Of a stretch of 64,000 nt of DNA, positions 56,901-64,000 are shown in pieces. Within the stretch, counting starts at the first letter, position 1. Each line of letters begins with the position of its first letter. Source of the DNA: Diphasiastrum complanatum (lineage: Eukaryota; Streptophyta; Lycopodiopsida; Lycopodiales; Lycopodiaceae); NCBI GenBank assembly GCA_029204225.1, contig CM055098.1:20993097-21057096 (forward strand), in the 5' to 3' direction. Position numbers and translations under genes: made by a program. The notes under the pieces were generated by a model that saw nothing but the letters and a program-made list of their open reading frames with translations, ran no database searches and was not told the origin of the DNA.

Positions 56901-57106
56901 TATGTTCTTTTACATGTACCATTTTTATGATTCTATGTAAAATTGATGTAAGAAATAGTGACGCATCCTATATGGACACTATTATCTATATCAATTATGT
57001 TGTGTCCTATTTTGTACATATTAGGATCCTTGAGAAGAGATCTATTCTGATGATGGAGATCATTCTTAAGTTGGAACAAAGTAGTGTTGTAAAACTAGCA
57101 AGTTAA
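53966..57106 (+). CDS. 1046-codon ORF: Copia gag and zinc knuckle fused to about 750 residues of unknown protein
   Basis: By comparison with the related gag at 34,915 the true start is probably Met23 (54,032, MTSNGGIMLEAKERL). Residues about 30-215 are UBN2-like gag (STNYSTWKVRMESLLELNEL, SSEAWNALKKIYESKSTS, ELVQVMLNGLLDEHSNLV). CFYCGVKGHFANEC is the CCHC knuckle at about 265-278. From about 290 to 1046 the frame stays open with no DSGA protease, no DNGGEY, no YVDD and no RNase H motif. It has Ser/Gly/Cys-rich stretches, then better-ordered segments (SLHQLKAFYDCGGLFIHG, LHLLYFMLNGNVGIYLLVY, KCLLTLPHLPNLMYEHC) and a hydrophobic stretch near the C-terminus (SLIEILCSFTCTIFMILCKI). I do not recognise the tail. 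It ends 13 bases before the right LTR. Confidence 0.88.
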   Translation: MRERRVLGALEQSLRTQEDISIMTSNGGIMLEAKERLKSTNYSTWKVRMESLLELNELMDIVVGIEERPLILQEQLNFDRRAKRALHIIKMNVTNELLKEVGKCTSSSEAWNALKKIYESKSTSRVLTLRRQIFQSCQREGESAHSFVLKVKSLNDDLACIDESIKDGELVQVMLNGLLDEHSNLVQCFAIQKSLPSVNDLQEILVAEEHRLQAKGGGASTQGGDEEALFTKGKFKGKWSKQGSLEHGKHSSSLQSRKQDKSKFKCFYCGVKGHFANECHKKQNARSRLRSNVLLGDDNCCANLASFGESMVNFLDPLDLEDALVLPTSHMESCGAKLASCLYSSTHGLPRLGGSSMVLDGKCKNGKGKEGANFINGVDEDSSLEVIVANDLFVHMEKDGDAKCHSLQEDGCSSNSFHIDVCNHVGKDDGALSMLEGNGSFTSFCDKVICATSGVTFLHKKSRSKVSIMRLGEGDHKSKGREVCEVFKVGCTLNDVFMNDSEEESLSYDSLPKSLSRSSCLKRESTSITLMLKVLRILFLASNIQESSTSYGATIKREVSNFCGASIKRESCEGKGNGRVVLGKIQSMDLTSLHQLKAFYDCGGLFIHGQDGKRLVEEDYMEQLKWQLLQGKGDIIGELIEVCYELKRAVLIRFDTHLHLLYFMLNGNVGIYLLVYDGGIVFTNYSEGSNLSIDEILWDLNHVFEREYLQSFRSEDVHICKIFDVLLEDQEVDLGLLHQHQETSGNSKLVKSIKEETNGQGILDLFLQVLEGSSKVFGAARKCLLTLPHLPNLMYEHCYVNVLKLSNFNKTSSIVLHPLDLGDGIVIIAGLYDQVHEFIQILKGIEVVNMFSFEQSSRSSILVLANWQLVDIVGSSVVCKSCGGTSSISSSGFGHSNGVGNTSFWHSFTQRLSWIEDLQRQGGDGSSFMEIHVAFTICIVKCGGGMQTLVDHFHLQLVCCYFTEKPEMDTWRNSLIEILCSFTCTIFMILCKIDVRNSDASYMDTIIYINYVVSYFVHIRILEKRSILMMEIILKLEQSSVVKLAS

Positions 57107-57119
57107 GTTGAAGAGGGAG

Positions 57120-57766
57120 TGTGAAAATTGTCAACATTTCCTTGTCTAGTTTTAGGCCAAAATTGTTAAAAATGGCACATAGTTTAGGATCTGACTTTTC
57201 ACACGTGTGAAACAGGTCTAGATATTTTTAGTAAGTGTATTTTTTCAGTATGAAGAAGTGTCAAACTTCAAGACCTTCGAAATGAGTCCATTTTCATGTA
57301 TTTTGGACATATATGCCAATTTTACCTATATAGGGCATATTTTAGGTAAGGAGGGTCTAGAGAGAGGAGAGAGAGTCATCTCTCTCAGCTATATATAGCA
57401 AGTAGGCCGTGGAGAAACAGGTTGGAGCAGATCCATTGTATTCATTTGCTTAATGAGAGATTTTTCTATTGGGTTCTCCTTCCATTGTTGGCATTGTGTA
57501 GTGATTGAGTTCAAGCTTTGTGTGTATGATCTTAGGTGCTTTCCAAAAGTGATAGGCTGATGTATTATGGACTGTATAATGCTATTTTGGGCTGCACTTG
57601 ATGTTTATGGAAGTTTCCATTTGTGATAAATGCTTTTTGATCAAGTTCTTTGCATTCTAGGTAGCATAGAATGTGTTGCCAATTCCTAGCTTATGTAGTT
57701 TGGAGTGCAAGCATTCAAGCCAATGATCTTGGAGTTTAGATCCACTTAGGATCTGTATTTTTCACA
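57120..57766 (+). repeat. 3' LTR of young element
   Basis: 647 bp, one base shorter than its partner, followed by the TTGAT target duplication. Confidence 0.95.
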
Positions 57767-60438
57767 TTGATCCTCTGAAAACAAGCTCTAGCAGACTATT
57801 TCAAGCCATAGAGTGCCTTATGGAGTTTACAGACATGATTCTTCATACCTTCTAGAACGTATCCTTCAGGCTGGATCATGTAGATGTCTTCTTGTATAAC
57901 TCCATTTAGATAAGTTGTTTGCACAACAAGTTGATGCACTTCGAGGTTGGCAGCTGCAGCATATGATAAGAGGGCTGGGATCAATGAATGGTTGACTACT
58001 GGACTAAAAGTCTTACTGTAGTCGACATTGGGGATCTGAGTGAATCCTCGTACTACCAGTATTGCCTTCCTTCAATTAGTTGCTCCATTGGCATTGTATT
58101 TAATCTTAAATATCCATTTTCAATCAATAATATTGCAGCCAATAGGAGCTTCGACTAGTGACCACGTCTGGTTCTTGATCAAAGAGGAATACTCTCTGTC
58201 CATAGCTTCTCTCCATAGATCAGAGCCTGGTTGGCTGAGTGTCTCTTTGACTGTCGTCGATTCCTGTATCAAGAGACATACAGACTTAGGAGTATACGTT
58301 GTGGGCTGTGTGCACACTTGGCTTGATCTTTTAGGAGGATTTGACTGATGAATCACTCTTGGGACTTGTTGCTGGGTAACGACAACGTCTTCATCTGATT
58401 CACTATCGAATAGTGGGTCGACAATGGACATGCTTGAGCCAAAAGCTCTAATTGTCGTGTCAATGGCAGGTGATGAAGGTTTTCCTGGAACAATGTCTTT
58501 GCCTTTGATGTCAACGAACTGATCCTCGATAAAGACTGTATCCCGATTGTACAAGATTTGTTGGGTATCGGGATCATACAGCTTGTATCTGTTATCAAAT
58601 GAAGTATATCCAATCAAGATGGTCTTGAGACCTTGGAAGTCAAATTTCTTCCTCGTGTTTTTTGATATCTGCATATTGCGTTGAGATGTATTCTCCACCA
58701 TTGTCAGACCTTAAGGCCTTGATCGTCCTTCCAGTCTCTTTTTCTGCACACTCCTTGAAGATCCTGAAGCAATTGAAAGCTTCTGATTTCTTCTTGATAA
58801 AATACACCATATCCCTTCTAGAAAATTCATCAATAAAAGCTATGAAATACTTTGTATCCTTCAGCGAAGGATTTTTCATCGATCCACAAATGTCTGAATG
58901 TAAAATGTCTAACAATCCTCTAGCAGTATGTTGATGGCTTAATCTAAATGGTTTTTTAGTTTGTTTACCAACTAGACAGTCTTGACAGATAGGTAACTTG
59001 ACTTTATCTCTAGGATAGTCTAGATCAAGAAAAATAGAATGTCTAGATATTTGTTGTACAGCAGCATGATTCAAGTGACCAAGTCTCTAATGCCAAAGTA
59101 GACTTTTTTTTTGCATGAATAGAAGTACTGAGCGCCTGACTAGAGGCAGAAGAAAAATGACTTAATCTATACAAGTATCCATGTCTCTTTTCAAGTGCTA
59201 GGATCTTGCCTGTCCTATCAACTACTTTGCACTGATCACATTCGAATTCTACTTTATGTCCTAGATCTGCGATTCTGCTTACAAAGAATAGATTCGTAGA
59301 TAAATTGGGTACATACAGGACTTTTGAAAGTAGCTTTGATTGTTTATTTGCAAAGCTTAATCTTATAGTACCTTCACCTTTAATAGCTTGTGTGTTATTA
59401 TTGCCAAGGTGAACATATTTGTTGGTACTTTAAGGTGTATAGGACTCGAAATAGCCAATGAGACTGGTCATATGTTGTGTGGCACCGGAATCCAAAAACC
59501 AAAAACTATCACTGGATGCTCCTTGATGACTGGTCATGAAGGCTTCATGATCCGCTTCTTGAATGGGTTGTGGAGCTTCTGTAGCTGCATTTGCCACTTG
59601 ATTTGACTGCCCCTTGCTATTATTCTTAGCTTGTAATATCCGGTAGTCTTGAATTTTGTGGTTATTTCGTTTGTAGTATCTGCAGAATAGCTTATTCTTC
59701 GTCTGCGGATTCGACTGTTCTTTATGCTATGCTAGTTTTTGGTCTTGCTTTGATTGCTTCGGGCTTTTTTTCTTCTTCTACTTAGTCATGCTCTTGTTGG
59801 TGTACAAGGCGTGAGAATCAATTGAGGAACTAGAGGCTTTGTTCCTCTGCGTGTCTTCCTGCAACAACATTGTAATGACTCTCGAAAGAGTCAATTCTGG
59901 ATGTGTCGTGATGATCATCACCTAGCTGTCATATGAGCTTGGCAAGCTTGTGAGCAGTTGCATCATTGTGTCTTGATTGTCTATGACAAATCCGACAACG
60001 ATCATTTGCTTCAGTAGGTTCTTGAATTGGTTGATGTGATTCTACAGGGAATCACCATTCGCCATCTTGAGAGAGTAAAATTTCTTCTTGAGATGTAGCT
60101 TGGAAGCTATATCTTGCACTTCGTATAATGTGCTCAAGATGTCCCAGACTTCTTTGGATGTTTGAGTTTTGGATACGTGGCCGATCTGATATCCAAAATA
60201 TTGAGTATGATCAGCGCGAAAGCTTTGCCATCCTTTAGCTTCCATCTGACGATTGCTGCATCATCAGCTTCCATCTGGCGATTGTTGCATCGTCAGCTTC
60301 GGGTCTCCCATCTGCACCTGTAACAACGTCATACAATTCTTTAGCCATTAGCACTGTTTTCATCTTAAATTTCCACAGATGATGATTAGCTCCATCAAGC
60401 TTGTCCATGACAGGATTGGCTTTCCCATGGGAATCCAT
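57767..60438 (-). pseudogene. Copia gag, protease, integrase and RT N-terminal part
   Basis: Minus-strand order: gag KLDGANHHLWKFKMKTVLMA (60,438-) and TSKEVWDILSTLYEVQDI, separated by a 29-bp tandem duplication that shifts the frame. Protease SFWFLDSGATQHMTS is at about 59,520-59,470. GAG-pre-integrase and integrase follow (LPICQDCLVGKQTKKPF, YFIAFIDEFSRRDMVYF, ALRSDNGGEYISTQY; 59,074-58,640). Next is the integrase C-terminus FDFQGLKTILIGYTSFDNRY and linker to 58,120, then RT ANLEVHQLVVQTTYLNGVIQ and LHKALYGLK, ending at the nested insertion. Confidence 0.87.
60237..60294. repeat. 29-bp tandem duplication inside Copia gag
   Basis: AGCTTCCATCTGACGATTG... at 60,237-60,265 and again, with three changes, at 60,266-60,294. 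Because 29 is not a multiple of three, the gag frame is broken here. Confidence 0.9.
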
Positions 60439-60594
60439 GTGGAAGATTAGTCTAGGTGTTAAAAATAACTATCAGCGACTTAAGTATGAAAATCTGGTGC
60501 GAAATTACAGAACAAGAAGACAATTACTCTATCAGCTAGTAGAGTCTTGTTCGTGTAAAAGCTTATCAGGCTACAGAAAATAGATCTGATACCA

Positions 60595-61722
60595 TGTTGG
60601 GAAAGAGGGGTGTGAAGCAGAGGATAGCTCAAAAGATGAATGAACACCAAAAGAAGCGAACTCGAAACTCGAAAAAGAAACGAACTCGAATGGAAAGTGT
60701 TCATGCACAACGGAATAAGCTATCTCACTCTTTACTTAAGCATGACTATGCCTATTAGACTCAAAAAGAACATTAGTGATAGAAATCATGTTTGATCTAA
60801 TTATATAGCCAAACATTAAGCATACCATCAGAAAGCTAATTAGTCGCGAACAACTAGACTAAATATAATTCACGAAGAGCAGACTACCAGATTAAGCAAT
60901 TAGAGAGTCAGACAGAATGTAGAAAAGCATTGCAATATTGACACAAATCTGAACATAGAACAAATAGAGTTGTATGCAGATTAAGTAAAGCAAAATATAC
61001 AGGTCAATAATGCAGGTGAGCACAAGACAATAGCGGACGAAACCGTGTGCTTCACAAAGCTAATCACTCAATCCGTAAAGGTAATAAACCTATTACTGGC
61101 AATACAGATCTGGGAGAAAAAGAGTCAATGCACGAAAGCATCTACAATGTCTGTCTCTAATTATCAATGATGTTTTGCTCTGATGTTGTTATGCTTATTG
61201 CTTCATTGTTTTGAATACGCAGATGGTATTCAATATATATATAATTTTACAAGTGTGCAGATGAAGAAAGTACAAAAGTGGATGTGCTGTCTGTGGGAGA
61301 TCGTGGGTGGCTGTTGTCGTTGTCAAATCAAATTGCACAGTGCATGGGATGAGCATGAGAAGGCCTCGACATCAGCCTTCGCTGAAATTAACGTTGATGA
61401 AAATGCAATAAATGCGACACTCTGACAATGCCTTAAAAATTGATTTATAGGGTACCTTCGCTTTTCTATAAAGATACCTTTAGCATATGTAGGGCAATGT
61501 CATCTTTTTCACATGTCACAAATCACGTGTAAAAACACAATGTCACCTTTGTCGCCTTTTTTGCCTATGGAAATTTACTTGTATTTATGCAGACAGTCGC
61601 GTTTTCTTTGCCTGTCTTATTTTACATGTAAATATGCGGACTGTGCGACAACACAAGTAAAGTACAACAACATGAAGCAGATTAAAATAGGATTTAGGAG
61701 AGTAGAGGAGATAAATCTAACA
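60595..61722 (-). repeat. Copia 5' LTR
   Basis: 1128 bp, TGTTGGGAAAGAGGGG to AAATCTAACA. Primer site TGGTATCAGATCT lies immediately inside. Confidence 0.93.
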
Positions 61723-62683
61723 TTTCCAACTTCATTCATAATGCTATCAGTAACTGAAGCCTTTATCTTTTTCATTTTGTTATTGTTTAGCATTGATTTC
61801 ATAGATTTAGAAGTCAAGATAGAACCTAGTGAGTTTCCAATGGAAATCTTATCGGCCAAATGGTCTTCAGCAACCAATGCTGATTTGCATTGCAAACACA
61901 ATGTTCATAAAAATGTCAGAAGAAATTAGGACACTCATAGTATTCACAGCAGCATAATAAGCAAATCAACAGAAAGTTGAAATGAATAAATAAAAAAACT
62001 AGTGATTATGAATGAATCAAAAAGTTCAAGCAATATTCAATAACAAATAAGCTATAACTTACTTGAATGCACGGATTTGTCTTTTTCTATAACCTCCTCT
62101 GGATGATAGATCACATATATCGTTGGTTACTAGTCTTGTCCTCTTGTTGCTTCGGACCTTTCTGTTGAGCACATCCATATCTTTAACAAGAGACAAATAT
62201 GAGATACGCATGGATTGGAATGCAGTTTTTATCTCATCATTACTAGCTGTAAAATGATGCAAAGAAGATTTCAACCTTTGGATCTCCTTCTTGAATATCT
62301 CATTTCCTGCCAAACAAGTTTTCAACTTTGTAGACTTTTCTTCACACTCCTTTGATATTTTCCTTGATTCCTCTTCCAAATAATGTATTCTTTGCATTGA
62401 ATGTGCATTCCCATACAACATCAAATTCTCATAATAACCCAAAAGGCCATTTTGGCCATGACACATATAGATTATCAATTGACTCACTGAATGAAAATCC
62501 AGATGTTGCAATGAACATGGATCAATAGGATACAATGTTCCTGATGACCATAAATCTACATGCTTTAGCGTTTTCCTCTCTATATCGGATCATATCAAAA
62601 GTTTTGAGTTGCTTTGAATTTTTTGTCCTGATCGGAGCATATTCTGGTGACAGATCCACATAAAGATGATAAAGTTTTGTCAT

Positions 62684-63564
62684 CAGTACAATATTATAGT
62701 AACAAACAACACAATGACAATAACAAAGCTGGAGATGGCGCTAACGACACTGGAGATAGAGATGATGCTAAACGCTTGTTTGGCCCTGGAGATAGAGATG
62801 GCGTAGGCTTTGTTTATGAAATGTCACTCCTAATTCAATTTTTGAGTGTTCCCAACTATTGGGAGGGAATATTTCAGCATTTTGAAAAATTATACTTTAA
62901 CTGTGGTGAAACACTAGTGAAGTTTTATGTGACTAAACTAAGATGCACTCATTTACATGGAAAGTAGTGCGGGTAGATGCCTAAAGAAGTTAGAAAATGA
63001 TATTTTAATTACTTTATAATTATTTTTCTCTCTCCTACATGGCATTTCTTATAGGGCCCTCTTTGGGCCCATATTTTCTCTACGGAAACTTCAAAAACAA
63101 AATACTAAAAAGTATCATTACAAAACAGTTTAGTAAATATTTGCTTCTAAATTCTATCAACCAATCAAGAAGAATAAAAAATGCATCTAAAGATTCATTT
63201 TAAAAAGCATACCTTTGTAGGAGATATGTTGAAAGACACTTGAATGGTCGCTTGAGCGCCCAAATCGTAATAGAAAAGAAAGAGCAATAACCTAAGCCTA
63301 CGATCTAAATCCTCAAGAAGCGAGGATGACAAATGAGCTTAACAAATGTATATATAACTTTTGGTGTCATGATTACTTTTTAAGAGTAACCGTAATGAAT
63401 ATATTTTGTATTGATGTGGTAAACTTTTTTGGCGACACATAATTATTACATTTTTGCTGATTCTATATAAGAGGTGTAGGCCATTTTGCATCTTATTTAA
63501 GCTCTTTTGGTAGTATGTTTTATTAGACTCTATAAACAAGGTTTGGATTCTCTTTTTCACTACA
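62684..63564. other. spacer between divergent genes
   Basis: Between the minus-strand start of element X gene 1 (62,683) and a plus-strand frame at 63,565. AT-rich, with a GGAGATAGAGATG duplication at about 62,752 and 62,789. No element ends seen. Confidence 0.45.
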
Positions 63565-63990
63565 ATGCCTCATTCCATCGGGCATTCCAATAAATTATCT
63601 TCTTTGTCTACTGATTTCCATATCTCCGTTGATGGTTTGCCAAGTTCTGAAAATGATAGCCATGTTTCAATAGAAGACTTGATTGATGTGTCTAGTGAAC
63701 ATTATCTTTCAATTGAGGGTCTTTTAGATTTTTCTTCTTATGAAGAATGCCTCAAAAATATTGAGGATTGCGAAGTTAGTCATTCCATTTCTCAAGATTT
63801 TGTGTCTCCCTCTCCATCATATAGAATATTTTCTCCATCCAAGAGTGTGAATACAAGGGACAAACAAAATGGATCTCCAACAATAGGATTTGTGCGAAGT
63901 CCAAGAGATTCATTATACAATCACATTGATATTAATTTGGAATCAGGGTTCTTGAATTTTCATTTCTTTCCTCATCCCTTTCCACCATAG
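63565..63990 (+). CDS. unrecognised plus-strand ORF at window end
   Basis: 141 codons from MPHSIGHSNKLSSLSTDF. It has a repeated hydrophobic-acidic motif (HISVDGLPSS, VSIEDLIDVS, LSIEGLLDFS), an internal repeat of about 20 residues. A Ser/Pro-rich part follows (SPSYRIFSPSKSVNTRD), with a stop at 63,988-63,990. It is divergent from gene 1 copy B, as the ParB-like gene is from copy A. The gene may continue past the window through an intron. Function unknown. Confidence 0.45.
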   Translation: MPHSIGHSNKLSSLSTDFHISVDGLPSSENDSHVSIEDLIDVSSEHYLSIEGLLDFSSYEECLKNIEDCEVSHSISQDFVSPSPSYRIFSPSKSVNTRDKQNGSPTIGFVRSPRDSLYNHIDINLESGFLNFHFFPHPFPP

Positions 63991-64000
63991 AAGAAGAACA

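Larger units (their letters stand above)
52211..57766 (+). mobile_element. young LTR retrotransposon, 5556 bp, gag plus a long novel ORF, no pol
   Basis: LTRs 52,211-52,858 and 57,120-57,766 differ by about three substitutions and one indel by eye. Target duplication TTGAT at 52,206-52,210 and 57,767-57,771. Primer site TGGTATCAGAGC at 52,859, purine tract GAAGAGGGAG at 57,110-57,119. One intact ORF fills most of the interior. Protease, integrase, RT and RNase H motifs are absent, so the element must borrow those enzymes. Its gag is related to that of the 33,344 element. It sits within the RT gene of the 49,970 Copia, which rejoins seamlessly when it is removed. Confidence 0.95.
49970..61722 (-). 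mobile_element. full-length Copia retrotransposon, 11.75 kb including nested element
   Basis: LTRs 49,970-51,105 and 60,595-61,722, primer site TGGTATCAGATCT (60,582-60,594, minus) and purine tract TTAAGGGGGGG just before the left LTR (51,106-51,116). A short duplication TTTC flanks both ends (a 5-bp version has one mismatch). Gag, protease, integrase, RT and RNase H are all present but broken. LTRs are about 90% identical by eye, an old insertion. It sits in element X gene 1 copy B and is split at its RT by the 52,211-57,766 element. Confidence 0.92.
45990..62683 (-). pseudogene. element X gene 1, copy B, interrupted by two LTR elements
   Basis: Starts MTKLYHLYVDLSPEYAP at 62,683. LYPIDPCSLQHLDFHS leads into a coiled coil (62,480-62,060, KVRSNKRTRLVTNDICDLSS) and a GTAAG donor. 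ADKISIGNSLGSILTSKSMK runs to 61,723, where the 11.75-kb Copia sits. The gene resumes at 49,969 with GACDFSSIS. It is cut again at 49,781-47,534, then KLDEFEIIKGQKMERVNLT, GIGTFNIEWHLAGDPKTLKC and HGANSKHPCLYCMKTTKD, to AWGVDHITHYM at 46,231. A 94-bp intron (46,137-46,230) leads to HILRHHATFFARNSGSLSIW and, after a stop, GMEKSHWQARASFHRSTQ. Copy A lacks this C-terminal part. The HITHYM/GMEKSH blocks resemble uncharacterised repeat-encoded proteins I recall from plants and invertebrates. Confidence 0.7.

Noticed and set aside
53966-57106. Envelope-like protein in the C-terminal part of the long ORF
   Set aside because: One hydrophobic stretch near the C-terminus is not enough. No signal peptide or glycosylation-rich outer domain could be defined.
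1-64000. tRNA, rRNA or organelle-derived segments
   Set aside because: No cloverleaf, rRNA core or plastid/mitochondrial gene was noticed; the tRNA-like words found are LTR primer sites. A covariance-model scan would be needed to exclude them fully.

Overview
The window is nuclear DNA from a land plant with a large, repeat-rich, AT-leaning genome. It holds one recognisable plant host gene with multi-kilobase introns. Around it lie degenerate LINEs, Ty1/Copia and Ty3/Gypsy elements and microsatellites. A fern, lycophyte or gymnosperm would fit the long repeat-filled introns, but the species cannot be fixed from the sequence. No bacterial operon, CRISPR array, rRNA or tRNA gene was seen.

Region 1 (1-11,250, + strand) is the 3' half of a gamma-SNAP gene. 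Four exons (580-658, 7218-7297, 8082-8214, 10813-10920) join in phase and end at a TAA. The 6.6-kb intron holds three broken copies of one LINE family, a complete 629-bp TRIM retrotransposon with target-site duplications (TSDs), an LTR remnant and a run of 27 C.

Region 2 (11,250-18,800) has a 236-bp tandem duplication, a (TC)34 microsatellite, and a minus-strand Gypsy element. The Gypsy keeps LTR, tRNA-Asp-like primer site, gag and protease, and stops within reverse transcriptase (RT).

Region 3 (19,150-27,900) is the most unusual. A minus-strand unit encodes (a) an unrecognised multi-exon protein with a WHLAGD/CxxC block and (b) a histone-H3-like protein running into a ULP1-type cysteine protease. 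A second, independently decayed copy of both genes lies at 42,388-62,683. On the opposite strand beside the first copy is a broken gene with a ParB/sulfiredoxin-like motif and a methyltransferase-like motif. These look like parts of one undescribed large repeat family, called element X here.

Region 4 (27,900-42,000) is a stack of minus-strand Copia fragments. One 1.27-kb LTR-like insert and one plus-strand LTR element (33,344-38,426; TSD AGGAT) interrupt them. That element keeps gag, protease and a piece of integrase but no RT.

Region 5 (42,388-63,990) is the second copy of element X, split by a 2.2-kb non-autonomous LTR element and by an 11.75-kb Copia element (49,970-61,722). The Copia is itself split by a young 5.56-kb LTR element (52,211-57,766; TSD TTGAT; near-identical LTRs). 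The young element carries an intact 1046-codon ORF: gag and zinc knuckle, then about 750 residues of unknown function, with no protease, integrase or RT. The nesting gives a clear order of insertion: element X, then Copia, then the young element.
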